Shown here one piece after another: positions 1 to 13,129 of a DNA stretch of 64,000 nt. The DNA lies in contig VXAA01007263.1 of NCBI GenBank assembly GCA_013399115.1, positions 71,494-135,493 on the forward strand, read 5' to 3'. Position numbers and translations under genes: made by a program. This DNA comes from Anseranas semipalmata. Its lineage: Eukaryota > Chordata > Aves > Anseriformes > Anseranatidae. The notes below the pieces were generated by a model, which searched no databases, was not told where the DNA came from, and saw only the letters and a list, made by a program, of their open reading frames with translations. The first letter of the stretch is position 1. Each line of letters opens with the position of its first letter.

Positions 1-2036
1 TTTTTGCAAGTGGTCGGCTGTTTTATCTGCACTATGATAACTGCAATTTCAATTTAAAAATACACTCCCTTCGCAAGAGCCAGGAATTTCGTTCACCATA
101 TGTGTCTGGATTCCTTTACATTATCCTAATACACACACAGTTGTAAAGCTAGACTTTGACAATGAAATTAGTGTCATGGATAAAAAAGTAACAGCTTTAG
201 CCTTTAGGTGCACCTGTTTACAGCAAGTAGGCAGACTCAGTCAGGGTGTGTATGTGTGTCAGTCTGCCACTGCAGCTGTTCCGTTACCATAAAAAACATA
301 GTATTTATAAAGTTTTAAGCCTTTCTGAACTCCATAATTTCGGCTTACAAAAGGAGGTTGTAATGCTATGTCTGGACTGTGATAATAATTTAGATAAGAT
401 CCAGCATGTGACTCCTAATGACAGCATGAAGTCTATTGGAAGGAACTATATCAAAATATATGCAGTAAAACAGACAGCAAATATGAACCATGAAGAATTA
501 ATGATTAACTACTCAGTGCATACTTCACTGGGAACAGCACTGCCATTGAAGAAGTCCGCAAACTCTGTGGAAGAAGTTAACTCACAAACTGGAGTTACAT
601 AGCAAGGTAAAAACCAGAAATGCAGTGCTTAAACTTTGTGTATGTGTTTCAGTGCAAGAAAGTTAACAATTGTAAATAAGTATCAGGTCTTGTCCAAGTC
701 CCCAGTATCGCAGCTGATTCTATGTGGGCAGGACACCTCTGTATCTTCACAGACCCCCCCACCATTGAATTTAATGGTAGTCCCAGGGATGTCTATATGT
801 ATTCAGCTGTGGTGTACGAGTTCCAGTCACAACAACCAAGCAGTCTCTTAGACGGTATGTTATATCTTATTTATTCTTTAAAGACTACTTTTGTTATTGT
901 TGTTGTTATTTGTTTCAAGAGAAAGATGTGTGGGATTGCACTCATTAACCTTTGTGCATTCTGTAATTTCAGCAACCCATAACATTTGAAAGCTGACTTC
1001 GGAAGTGCTGCCTTGTAAATGACTTCTAAGTTAAGATATATGGCTTCAAACTAACATCACTGAGAGAACTAGCTGTAAACCCTGGCGAACCCAATGCCAT
1101 GACTGCTGACAGACTGTGAAGATGACTTCCATCTTCCTCAGTTCTTGGCAGTGAGGAATTGCTGCCTTGCAACTGTCCTCTTCTGTGCAAGGCCCAAGTC
1201 TTGGCTCCTGCTGCCCTGGAACTCAGTGGGAGCCAGAAAAAGTAGGCAGGAGCCCCTGCCTCGCCCAGAGACTAAATCAACTGGTGTGTCGTAAGTCACC
1301 ACTGTCCACTTCAGCAGCCTGTGAGCCAACCTACTCTGTAACTGTGCAGCATAGTGGTGTACTGGGGACCTACCCGGTCTTTGAGGCCCCAGCTGTGCAC
1401 ATTCCTGCAGGCATGTTGCAGCTGAAATCCTGACCTGCCTCCCCACTCTGAATGTTAGAGATACGCCAATAAGGAGTGCTACTGCACAAAACTCCTTCTG
1501 TAATCAATGGAGGCAAGGAGATGACCTCAAAGGTCAATTCAGCCTACCCCAGATTTAAATTGCCTAATTGTAGAAGCCCGTATTGACAGCATGAAATGAC
1601 GAGGCGCCAACCTTAGGGCTTGCTGGAAGCATGTGGCTGTTTACCTAAGTCAAGAACTGAGTAGAGAAATCATGTTTATGCCAATACAGTTCTATTTATG
1701 GCACTTGTATTTATCTTGCAATCATGAATGGGCCTAATGAAAATGACGATGAGCTCCAGCATAATGAGGAAAGTAGGTTATGATGTTCTCTTCCTAAAAC
1801 TACAGAGAATTTTCAGAGTGAAACAAGAAGTACTTAATGTTTTGGGTTAGTGTTTTGGCCCAGACTAGTGCAACTCTTGATTGCTCCAGCTCCTAGCACT
1901 GTATCCCATCACTCTATAACCAGTGCAGCAGAAGCTCATTCCTTTTATTCTTTTTTCAATGTCTTTTAAGTGTGTTTTCTGCTGTTAGTTCAGTGGAAAT
2001 TTGAAGGATGTTTTATGACAAGTATGAACACCTTAA
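1..2036. other. Gene-free stretch with one weak exon candidate
   Basis: AT-rich unique DNA. I see no recognisable coding gene. A weak exon candidate lies at 732-854 and is described separately. A GC-richer patch at about 1138-1446 is open on both strands, but neither translation resembles a family I know. I read that patch as chance or as old repeat debris. Confidence 0.5.
732..854 (+). other. Possible internal exon, family unknown
   Basis: This is a short open segment with splice-like edges. Two candidate acceptors are in frame with each other: an AG ending at 731 and a better one after a pyrimidine-rich run, CTCTGTATCTTCACAG, ending at 752. The donor is GACG|GTATGT at 854/855. The exon would be 123 or 102 nt, both divisible by three. 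The 102-nt version is a phase 1-1 exon whose codons read ...PTIEFNGSPRDVYMYSAVVY..., which looks protein-like. Against it, I do not recognise the family, the upstream pyrimidine tract is weak, and no partner exon is visible nearby. Sites of this quality occur by chance, so this is a tentative call. Confidence 0.2.
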
Positions 2037-2041
2037 CCTCC
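2037..2041. repeat. Target-site duplication, left copy (CCTCC)
   Basis: A 5-bp direct repeat abuts the LTR at 2042. Its partner is at 2859-2863. Both are identical and sit exactly at the TG/CA ends, which defines the element's boundaries. Confidence 0.8.
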
Positions 2042-2858
2042 TGTGGTGGGCTGACCTTGGCTAGCTGTAAGATGCCCATCCAGCTGCATTCTCACTCCTC
2101 CTCCTAAAGAGGATGGGGAGAGAAGAGAAGATGGAAAAGCTTGTGGGTTGAGATAAAGACAAGGTGATCACTTACCAGTTACTGTCATGGACCAAACGAC
2201 CTTGACTCAGGGAAAATTAATTTATTGACAGTTTATTTAGAGTAGTATGTTGAGAAACAAAGACAAAAACTAATACACCTTCTGTCCACCCTATGCTTTT
2301 CTTCCCAGGCTTCTTCTTCCCAACTTCACTCCTTTGTTCCCAACTCCTCTACGTCCTCCCCTGGCTGAGCAGTGCAGAATGAGGGTTGCAGTCAGTCCTA
2401 ACAGTTCCTCTCTGCCTATCCTTCCTCCTGACATTTTTCCCCTGCTCCAGCACAAGTCCTCTCCATGAGCTGCAGTTCCAATTAGGAGAACTTGCTCTGA
2501 GGTTGTGCTGGGAAATACCTGCTCCACTGTGGTCCTCTCCATAGGCTGCAAGGGAATCCCTGCTTTGGCACCTGGAGCATCTCCTCCCCTCCATCTTCTC
2601 TGACTTTGGTGCTCACTGAGTTTTCCTCACTCTTGTTTTCTTCACTTCTCACTGCTATGTGTTGTTATGCCCTTTCTCACAAAGGTTTTCTGCGAAGTGC
2701 TGCCATCTTGGCTTCTGGGCCCAGCCTTGCCCTGTGGTGAGGCTACTGGAGCCAGCTGGAACCGGCTGTGTCCGGTATGGGACAGCCCCGGCCTCTCCTC
2801 ACAGAGGCCCCTGTGGTGTCCCCACTGCTAAGGCCTTGCCAGGGACACCCAATACACA
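2042..2858 (-). mobile_element. Solo LTR of an avian endogenous retrovirus-type element
   Basis: An 817-bp LTR, read on the minus strand as TGTGTATTGGG...CCCACCACA, so it has the TG...CA ends of an LTR. It is flanked by a perfect 5-bp direct repeat, CCTCC, at 2037-2041 and 2859-2863, which is the expected integrase target duplication. Two AATAAA signals lie on the minus strand (2221-2226 and 2232-2237), in the right place for the polyadenylation region. Near them is the run TGAGTCAAGGTCGTTTGGTC, the sort of text seen in this LTR family. Two degenerate units of a 'TGGAGAGGAC...GGAGCAGG' minisatellite lie at 2441-2467 and 2518-2543. I recognise the whole sequence as an LTR family common in birds but cannot give a RepBase name. 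No gag, pol or env lies beside it, so recombination between two LTRs has removed the interior. Open frames inside it are not genes. Confidence 0.85.
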
Positions 2859-2863
2859 CCTCC
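2859..2863. repeat. Target-site duplication, right copy (CCTCC)
   Basis: This is the partner of the repeat at 2037-2041 and lies directly after the LTR end ...AATACACA. Confidence 0.8.
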
Positions 2864-5800
2864 AGGTACTGGGTCCAGCTGGGATGGAGTAAACTTTCCT
2901 CCACCCTGTGGTGCCTAAAATGACAACAGCCCTGTATGTTTAGGCAGCTGTATCACACACTGTTGGCCATAATATTCATTAACCACAGGTTTATACATTT
3001 CCTTTAAGGATTTGATTTCAAAATCTGTTTATTTGGATATTCGGATACCCTTTCCGAAAATCAGTAGCACTTTACATTATGAGGAGACATTAGTTTCAGT
3101 ATGATTTAACACAGTGACAACTCAGTTGATGAATGTAAGAACAGGTAAACCAGACTGAGAATGAATGTACAAGAAAGGAGAGTGGTTCCTAATATTCACA
3201 ATTAATTTGAAATTTGAATTCATTTTCTTTGGAAAGGAATTCTTTCTTCTTTTTCTTCTAATTCTTCTTTTTTTTTTCTTCTTTAAGGTGTTTGGAATCA
3301 GCTAAATCCTTCTCGAGCCTTCATTTTAAATTACCCATTCCTTTGGATTCTCCAGTTACACGAATTAAGAAAATTATCCTTGCATTACAAAACCACATTT
3401 TCTTTTAATTTAGTGGCTGCTTTCCAAAGCAGGAAGTTATGAAAATAAAGCAACTTTATAGCCAGAGTAAGATAAATAATACTGTCCTAAGAGGGAATGC
3501 TATTTATACTCCCTTTGTATTTATATTTCCTATTCTGTCCTCTTCCCCATTCCAGTGACTGTAATTAAAATAATAGCTTCTGAAGTAATTTTATGTTTCC
3601 TTTCCAGTGCTAATACTGCCTTGCCCCCTACAGAAATTAAAATGATGTGGCTGTTGATATAGGCAAACTAAAAATGACAGCTAACACTTTTAAGTGTCAT
3701 TTCAACCTGCTATTTGTAGGTGGGTCATTAGGGTGAAATAGGTGATGGTTTCATAAATGTCTTATCATGAGTCTTGATGTTGCACATGTTCTAACAACGA
3801 CATTACTGTGCAAAAAATACCCATCTTTCTGAATATGGCTTCTCAGAAGAAGGGAATGTGAGACGGATTTCAGCTGGGATGGAGTCACATAGCATTTACA
3901 TTAGTTTTTTATTCTGTCAATATAAAGAAAAATATGCTCAGGGTTCTTGGATTGTCTTCTGGAGCTCTTCATAGGCACATAAGCCTCTTCACTGAGAATA
4001 GAGGGAAGAGTATTGCATAATTTATCAGGATTATGTTGCTTACTTAGGATGGTACATGTGAGGTGTAGGCACATATGCCCTAGAGCTGAGATGCTTAAAT
4101 TAGTCACTCTAGAGCAGGATATAGGTTATTATATAAATGTGCTGTTATCATCGTCATCAACAAAAAAGAGCTTGGAAGTAATCCTGGCTCATGGACTCCA
4201 AGGAGCACGTTAGCACCAAAGAGAGGGAGCATTTCAGGGAAACAGTGGCTGTGGCTGTGCAGCAAAATGCATTAGTTCCAGCTGAAGCAAAATAACCATG
4301 TCACTATAGCAAGGGCTGTAGTGGCAGTGGCACTGGGGGAGCAGCCGTGGGCAGCCATGCGGGCTGGTGGGAGTGATCCCTTAGTAGTGTTTCCCTGGGA
4401 CAGCTTGCAAGGCTGGTGTCACAGACAAACAGTTTCTTCATTTCAAAAGAAAGCAGATTATGAATTAGATTAGGGACATTAGATAATCAGGAGTGAGGGG
4501 GGGAGATGACGGGGAGGAATGCCAAGATATTTGGCAGCATAAGAATAACTATTATTTCCCAAGATATGTCACTGTACAAATAAAGTGCTGGGCACCCTAA
4601 TCCTTTAACGAATCTAATGAGGCCATTCATAATGTTGTATTGTTCATATGTGGTTCTGAGCAGGAACTTCATAGGGGTAAAACCTACCAATACAAAATAC
4701 ATTCAGAAAAAACAGTGATAGAATTATCCTGCTATCCCAAACTCATATCTTTTGGGATATGACCCATAACCCTTTTCTATCTTTCACCATTTTGCCTAGT
4801 GGTGAAGAGGAACTAGATGATAAAAGGTTTTCAGAAGATTCACACAGGAAGTGTATGAAGGATAGGAAAACTGCACAGACTGTGGCTGCTGCATCACACT
4901 GCTTTGAACGTGGAATAGAGGTGGCAGAATTAAATCCATCAGAATACCTGAGCCGCAGTAAGAATAAGCACTGCCCAGTGTTGAACAATATAAAGAAATG
5001 CTGACATAAAACAGTGAAACATACGTTTATCCATCCCTCTTCTAAAGCCAGCAACTGGTTTGAGTAAAGCTCAGTCATACCTAGAGCTTTTCTGAATTGG
5101 TAATATGTGTAAGAGCTGTCTGGCAGATGTGGAATAAATCCGACACAAATGCAGGACATGCTGGACTGACTGCATGTGCAATGCAAGCAACAGTGCTTGG
5201 GCTGCTGTCTGCTGCCACTCTCTGGAAGTGTTAGGGGAAGGTGGGTGGTCAGAGCACCTCTCAGGAGATGGGACTGAACTTTCATGTGGCTAGCGACCCC
5301 ACATACAAAGCTTTTGACCTGGGCAAGGACTACCAGACATCAAGTCACAAACAAAACTATGAACTTTTCAAAATACACCTAGATGGAGCCTCTCAGCAGA
5401 AAGGGGGGGGGGGAGCACAACACGACATGTACAGAAAAATCTAGGAAAAGCCCACTATATGCTAGAGTGCCTGCAGACAATGACATGAAACAGATCTCAA
5501 ATCCTCTTGGTGTTCTTAGGCTAAAACAGTTCCTTTTTTAACATGGTTAGTTTTTTTTTTTATTTTTATTTTTATTTTTTTGTGAACCTATAAATGTTAA
5601 AATGTGATCAAAGAAGCAGTTTGTTCATTAATAATATGGTCTAGAACTGAGCAATGATTCCTAATTGCGAAATGGGTAGTACTCAGCCTGGCTTTCTGAT
5701 TGGTTTTAGGGAGCTTGAATGCATGGCCTTATTTCACTGCAAAGCCCTGGCAGACTTTGCACATTAAAATTCTAAACTGTCTAAGTAGGTGTGAAACTAA

Positions 5801-8800
5801 TTTTGTGTTTATTTTTTAAAAACCACCTATGATCATTTAGGGCCATCCACTTCACTTTGGGAGGCCCTTACCTAGCTGCAGGTGGGCCCTAGGAGACAAT
5901 AAAGCCCACCTCAGAGAGGATAATTTCTTGGATATCATAACTTGAATATTTATAGCTTCTGGAATCGTTGTAGCTACTTATCCATGTTTCCAGCCACAAC
6001 TTTTCTTAATAAGAAGGGCTTTGAAAAACTTGCTAAATCTGGACATAAAAGGAAACAGAAGTTTTCCTACTGCAGTGGAATTTTTTAAAAGTCACATAGT
6101 AACTTTATTGATGAAACAAGGAAGAAAGCACTTTTCCACCAGACTTTGCAGAGCTTATTTACAAAACACAAGTTTTTTTTTCATTAATGTGTAGGCAAGG
6201 CAAAGTCATGACGAGGTTTCCTGCAGAGTGAGGACACATGTGGCTAGTCATTTCATCAGTGGGTTATCATATTCCTTTGCTTGTGGTGTTTTAATATGTT
6301 TATGAGAGACAAACCTTGGGAAAAAAAATACTTTCAAAGAGAGATGAAAGAACTCAGAGGCGTTTTGGCTTTTTAAAGTTCTATTTAACATGTGAAAATG
6401 TGTGCTACATCCTATTTACACAAAAACAAAAAAGTGTGCAAATCACTGTGTAGATCTGTAACATCTTGACTCACTTTGCTTTGCCTTGCAGCTCACTTAG
6501 TCACTTACAGAGACAAGTTCAGAGTCAAAAAAATCGGTCAGTGAAGTCCAGAGAGCATTGAAATCAGAGTGGCTGGGGTTCACCCTCAGATTCACCTAAT
6601 TTTGGGTATATAAAGAAAAGTGTGTCTGCATGTAAAGTAAAGAGCTAAGCTTCCTCTCCTGTCAATGGAGAAGTGAAGATCTATGGCAGGACTCAATTAC
6701 CTAAGGATGAGTATCTGGTGTCACCTGAGATGCCCGAGTGTCTCCCACCAGGTTCCTTCTGATGATCAAGAGAGGATCAGGTCACCTGTAAGTGGGTCCT
6801 CTGCCTATCTGCTAGCCCAATGTGGGTGATCTGGATATCCCAGGCTATCTCAAATGGTACAAATGTTTGAATCTGGAGCTGAATCCTTGCCTCAGTTGCT
6901 TTGCATCAGTGCACTGCAGTGTGCCTCTGGTATTTTGTAGTTACTTTTCTCTGAAGTATTTCTCAGTGCTACTGTTCAATAATTTTTGAGAGGTCAGACT
7001 CCTGGCTTTGCTAGGCTTCTCACCACCTGTTTAATGGTTGCACATAGCTCTGGGAAGATGAAACTATGGCTTTAATAACATTGTCTCAAATAGACAAATT
7101 TGGAGAGCCTGTTAACTGTTAATATGTAGTTAGATTAATGCAGAGACATAAACATACATGTATACATCACACATTTACTGCACTGAAGGAGCCATAACTG
7201 ATAACTCATTTTCTTTTTAAGTATTTATTTATTTCTCAAACTCAGGAGATCTGAAAATGGTCACAGTGATTTCAGTTAGTGAATCCAGCTCACTACATCT
7301 GGGACATAGGTGCTAAGTAGTTGTGTGTGATCAGAACAATGTCCCCTCTTGGTATAAATGATAATAGCCCTACAGGTGAGATTGCAGATAAAAATGAATG
7401 CCACTAGCTACATTTTCAGAAACAGAGCCAAATTTTCAAAAATTCTGGAGCCAATCACATCGTTGTCCACTGTAGGCATGGTAAGATGAAAAGTACTCTT
7501 GCAAATGTGTCCCTTCTTTCTCAGAGATACAAGAAGATCCTACCACTGCCAAGTGGAGTCACTTTACCTGATGAATGAGGTTGCAAACCTAATGCTAGTA
7601 GGTTGTAAATCACCTGGGGAAGTTGTAATGCCTTATTATGAATGAGGAGCTAGGAAGTGTTGTGGTTCCGTGGAAGTCTAGGCCTGTGTTAGTGTTATTA
7701 CTATGTAAGTGTAGGGACTGAAAGCTAAAGTATTGGTTTCCCACTATGTATTGTTCCTCTAAATCAGGAGTAATGAATGTAAGTGAATAAAAAGAGTGAG
7801 TCAGCAATGCCATTCTCTGTCCTGTGAGTAAACAATTGCTCTGGAGACTATCTACCATCGGTTCCACAGCTTCTACCATAAGACTCTAAAAATCAAGAAA
7901 CTGTTCTTTCCAACCATAAGGAGTTCTCTCCCCTAAGACAAATCTTGCAAACAGTAAACTATGAGCCAGATCCTGCTCCCTTTGTATCCAGAAGGAGGAG
8001 GCCTTGGTTCTTTAATTAAGTGGTCGGAGTCCTTTTTTTTTTTTTTTTNGCAGTGTTAGAAAAATAAAATAAAAAGACTGATTGATTATAACAACAAGCT
8101 GAACACCAGATGTTTTATGAATATATAGCTTCCCCAGCCCACACCCATGTGCATGTAAGAGAAAAAGAAAAACAAAGGACTGTTTATAATTGTCAGAATA
8201 TTAAAACCTTTGCTTATTCAATGTTCTTTTTTCGCTGGCCTGTTCGTGCAGCCAAAAAATGGATTTATGACACAGACCATTCATTGCTTGAGTTTTGCTT
8301 TCCAAACTTGGTAGAAGTATTTCATGGACATAGTCAGATGTCTTTCTTTATGTAAATTTTGATAATTTTGAGGCTATCTTTAAACCGGTTCCTGAAACCA
8401 CAGGCTGTAATAACTCATTTGTTTTCATGTGCTCTGCTCAGTCCCATCAAGACAAATTGCTGGATTCAGTGTCCTTTGCCAAAAGAGAGGAACATTCCCT
8501 TCTCCTGTTACATAACATTAAGACACTTGAGTGGGAGAGACAGGAACCGAGGCTTACTGACTAGCAGGTATTCTGCAACTTCGGGGCTTTCTTCCACACT
8601 TTAGACTATCTTTTCCGGACTGATGTCAGAAATCCAAACACTGCTCTCCACCAAATTTGCTAATGCAATTATTGCCAGTACATCAGCGTTGCTATGAAAG
8701 AAAGGCCATAGACCAACGTTTTCCTGCTTTACCGATACAAACACTTCCATTTGCTTTTCAAGGAGTTTTTGTTTCAGTGATGCAAGATTTGGTCCGAGAA

Positions 8801-10086
8801 CATATTAAAAAAAAAAAGTTCATAATACTATTTTATTGTTTCCATAAAAATCCAAGGTTATTTTTCCACAGCTGTCAAAGAGCAAAATCTGCCTTAGTAT
8901 TCATTACTAACTTTAACTCCTTTGATAACAAAGTACCTGAATGTGATTTTTTTTTTTTTTATGGCATTACTGGTTTCATGGTTTATCATTTCACATCATT
9001 TAATAATGCTCCCAAACACACTTCAGACTGCACAAGTTGGTTTGAATCTGATACAGCCACACTTTAAAGACAGACAGTAAGACAGTATGCTTTAACAGGA
9101 AAAAATAGCCTCCCTGCATAAGGCTACTATTAGCTTGAATTAGAATCTTGAACTGCCTGAATCCATGCTTAATGTGTTCTACATTTTGACATAACTAAAA
9201 TGAGAAATGACAAGACTGCCTTGTTTAAACTTCAAGATGTCTAAAAAAGCGCTACATAAAATCCCTTGTTTTTCTGTTTGAACAATTCTCCAGCAGTTTT
9301 TAAAATCTGTATATTTAAATTGAGTTAACTCCCTTAGGATTTTCCCTAACTCAAATATATACACATGTATGTACGAGTTTAGCTTCGATTCTGAGAAGAA
9401 TGAGGCTTAGGCCATCACATGGTGAAGTCTATGTGCATATGTCTTGCTCAGTCCTCCTCTGTGATAACTTCTGAACAAGTTACTACTATGTGACAACCCA
9501 AACTAACAGGAAGGAGGTCCCAGAAACCCTAACTTCCTACACATTTTGTGGAAACTGGAGGCTGCAGAGATGAAAGAGACCCAAATAAGGGCTACTACTG
9601 AGGGAAAAGCAGTTGAAATTCGGTTCTGTGGCATCTGAAGGCAACACAGATGACCAGCATGCATACACTGCTAAGTGCAACACAGCACATGCTGCTGCTT
9701 TCCTGACCAAAGAGCAGGGGGACGTGGGAGGTTTCTCAGGGTATCACAGAGGGAGATGTGGGGTGGGAACCCATGCGTAAACAAAGCTGGCTCATCCCAC
9801 TGCTCACAGAACAATTGCAGTGTATATATGTATGTATATAGCATAATTAAAAAATCTGAATAATTTTTATACATCCTTCTGAGGGCAGTGAGAGCTGATC
9901 TGTCCTTGTATCAAGTTGTCAATGGCCAGCTGAGGACCTTGGCATTTTCTTAGGCAGTGTTTAACCAGAGAATGGGAAAAAGGGAAAAGATAGGGTGGAG
10001 ATCACAGACTATTTCCGTGACTTAAATGTTTTGTGTACTAGACTTCCCAGACTGGACTCCAAGTCTTGATCCTTGATCAGCAGTTT
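2864..10086. other. Gene-free AT-rich stretch
   Basis: No recognisable coding sequence or RNA gene. Open frames here are short, often start on non-ATG codons, and have no recognisable family signature. It contains a pyrimidine-rich run near 3240-3290, an 11-base G run at 5403-5413, and a T/TTTTA run at 5550-5581. A T-run ends in a single N at 8049, and T-runs occur near 8950. The phrase at about 7966-7990 (gagCCAGATCCTGCTCCC-like) resembles worn amniote interspersed repeats, but it is too short to classify. Confidence 0.55.
8049..8049. other. Single unresolved base (N)
   Basis: One N sits at the end of a T homopolymer. This is probably a sequencing or assembly uncertainty, not a real feature. 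Confidence 0.9.
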
Positions 10087-10110
10087 TTTTTTTTCTTTTT
10101 GTCTTTTTTC

Positions 10111-10260
10111 CTTTTCTTTTCTTTTCTTTTCTTTTCTTTTCTTTTCTTTTCTTTTCTTTTCTTTTCTTTTCTTTTCTTTTCTTTTCTTTTCTTTTCTTTT
10201 CTTTTCTTTTCTTTTCTTTTCTTTTCTTTTCTTTTCTTTTCTTTTCTTTTCTTTTCTTTT
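10111..10260. repeat. (CTTTT)30 pentanucleotide microsatellite
   Basis: There are 150 bases of perfect CTTTT repeats (30 units, no interruption seen), preceded by a degenerate T-rich run from about 10084. The minus strand reads (AAAAG)n, a homopurine tract. Lysine/arginine/glutamate-rich or phenylalanine/leucine/serine-rich open frames across it are artefacts of a stop-free repeat. A-rich pentamers of this kind often grow from retroposon poly(A) tails, but no retroposon body is recognisable on either side. Confidence 0.97.
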
Positions 10261-13104
10261 CCAGATACGGAGGTGAGATTCTGTCAGTACACTTGTTCTT
10301 AGAAAGATCAAATAGACTATAAAGTTACTTTTCAGTCTATAAGCGGAAACATCTGATAATACACAAATGTTTATGACTTTTGTACTTAAAATAGAAGCAC
10401 CAGGATTGTCTTTTACAAACAAAATTTTAGAATCCTTGATATTTAAATGCTAAAAAAGTATTTTAGGTTATATTGTAGCCTAGAGAAAATGCAGTGTGTT
10501 TTTAGCACTTTTGCTAACAGCTTTGATTTCTTATTGATTTTTTTTTTTTTTCCCCATTGACAGCAGCAGGGAATGTTTTCAAAGTCTTAATTAATTCTCG
10601 ACAAAAATATACTGAAATAAGAGGACCTAAAAAGTCTTCCAGTTCCTTCTTACGGTATAGAGCAAAAGTAGATATTGCATGAAGAAAATGACTGGAAGAC
10701 TACCAAAACCAAACTTACCACATTGAATTTTAGTGTAAGTCTCGTAAGAATATCCTGAATATCCCTGTAATAAGTGGAAATGAATCTCCTCAATTTTTTT
10801 TCTTGTCTGTATTTTCCCTCCTAACATGGAGTCATGGATTGAAAAAAAGTTGTGAACTGAAGTCTGAATTAACTTTAAGCACCTGATGGCAGTGCATATG
10901 GTCTTTTTATAAAGCTCTGTATTATACAAATCTCTAATTATTTATACTTCTCTGTAATGTTGTCAATGAAAATGAGATTCAAAGATTTCAGCAGCTGACA
11001 TAGGGTAGGTAGTTAGCATTCACCCAATTTTTCAATACCCTGTCAAAAGTTACCATCTTTTCTTTTCTTGTTTAAACATTCATTTAACTGTGTCCCCAAC
11101 CCAAATCTTTGCAATTATCTTGCTTTTAAAAAAATACGTATAATTGTTGTTGGTGCAGATAATAATAATATGAAGAGAGCAAGGCACCTGCAAAACGCAA
11201 CTCAAAATTTTGATGAAACCACCCACTCTCTGCTGAGGAAGGGGTCTTGAACAGCTATGACTGTACCGGTGGCACCTCTGTACCAATGGGTCTGCCCAGT
11301 CCCTGAGCTGGGAGTGCAGAGCCACTGCCATCAGCCCTCAGCACATCCCTACTCCCGCTGCACACACAAGGGATGCAGAGGAGTATATACTGGGTCTCTT
11401 CAGTAACTTATCATTGAGGAGGAGTGTTCAGTGAAAGGTTAGGGGAGCAGATGGGGTCTTGGGAGATTTGGAAGTATGAGATGCTTCCTTTCGTGTATTT
11501 AGATTCTTTTGATTTCAGTGGGAGCTACTCATGAAGCTATTTCTAAAATCTCCACAAAAGCATTACCTGAATCTTCCCTTGGCTTGAAATCCTCAAAGCT
11601 ATTCAGGTGTCAAGAACTCAGTACTTCTAAGAGTCTGTGCCCCGTGTAAAGAAGTGCCTTAAGAGTTCTACCATGTGTCATGGGAGCTGAGCTATTGCAA
11701 TGGAGCCCCCACAGCTGCAGGGAACAAGCACTCTAAATGAACATTACAGCCTGTGTTTTCTGCTTGCATGCTTCAATCCCAGATCAGAAAATTTCTTTTA
11801 CAAAGGGTCCAGATTTCCAGATTTTACACCTAATTTCATCCAAACTTACACTGAAATATACTAAAATTCCTAAAGATTTCCATTCATCTAAGTAAAATAT
11901 TGCTCTCAATAGCTAAATGTGGATTTAGAGAGCCTACGTTTATAGCAAAGTAAACAAAACAAAACAAAACAAAAAATGTACCTGCTGAATTGACTGTGAT
12001 CTAAAAATATTATATGGAGCTTTTCAGCTAGTTGTATCAAGACTAAAGAGTGGACAATGTAACTTTGAACAGCTGAGATTTCTTTTTTTTTTTTTAGGTG
12101 AAGAATGGAAAATACATGAAATATCAGACAGTTTGGCAGTTAAAGCAGACAGAAGACAGCAAGAGGAATTGTGATATAATAAATAAATGAGGGGAAGAAA
12201 TAATTCTTTCTCTACATTTTCCACACACAGGAACACTTAGATGCAACTTTTTTTTTAAGAACCTATGTCAAATGCATAAGGAACCTGTTAATGACATTAA
12301 TATTAACAAAAGTGGAAATTTGATAGGTTAAAATATGCATACTGTGATCTCTGATTTATTCTACACAAACCAGACAGTATCAGCCAAAGATAATTCCCGT
12401 CACAGAGCAGAGACAGTCTTTCTCATTCAAAAATAGAACTCTGCTATATATAGCCTACTTTATTATAAACTTTATTCTTCAGTGATTAAATTATTTAGCT
12501 CCTTATGAGGTATAATAGTGAAGCCAAAAGCACCTTTCAAAGCTGATCACTTTAGTTAGGATGCATTTCACTGTTCTCAGCTTCTAACTTAGTAGAATAA
12601 TGGGACTACTATTTTGATTCCATTCATAAAAGGAAAAGAAGAAAAATAGCAAAACAGTTGGAGAACAATCTTTCTGGGAGCTGGCCCTACCGCATTATGG
12701 TTTCAAGTGCCACACAATGCAGAGTGGCTGCATCCTTTTCCATTCAGAAGGACAGCCTGTGGAGGTGCCCAACTTTTTTGTACAACAGCCCAGAGTTCAA
12801 TGCGACAGGGAGATCTGAGAGCAATTGTGGGAGCAATGCCTGAGCGGAGCAAATCTCCATGCCTCCTGTAGAAGTTGCACTACCAAGGGGAAGGGGAAGT
12901 CAAGGGGAAAAAAAGCCCATAGATCAAAGGGAGAATGGTTTACTCCCTTTAGATCCAAATTCTGGTGGTAAGTGTATTGGCTGGTGGTGAGGGAGAGACA
13001 CATGGATTCAAATCACTTTCCATTTATTTCATCAAGTCTTGGATTCAGGTTAGGACTTTCCACTAGGGAACTGAATCCTAATGACAGGGTTTTTGAGAGT
13101 GGCC

Positions 13105-13129
13105 TTTTTTTTTTTTTTTTTTTTTTTTT
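13105..13129. repeat. Poly(T) run, 25 bases
   Basis: An uninterrupted T homopolymer. On the minus strand it could be a relic poly(A) tail, but no retroposon body is recognisable next to it. Confidence 0.9.

Noticed and set aside
2291..2892. Open frames on both strands
   Set aside because: They lie inside or across the edge of the solo LTR and carry no retroviral protein motif.
4743..5285. 180-codon minus-strand frame
   Set aside because: No recognisable domain, cysteine/serine-rich mixed translation, and overlapping open frames on the other strand. It has no splice or promoter context.
8110..9067. Run of adjacent plus-strand frames
   Set aside because: They are separate short frames, broken by stops, with AT-driven composition and no shared family. 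No splice structure links them.
10009..10422. Lysine/arginine/glutamate-rich frame on the minus strand and F/L/S-rich frames on plus
   Set aside because: They are translations of the (CTTTT)30 array. A 5-base repeat without stops is open in several frames.
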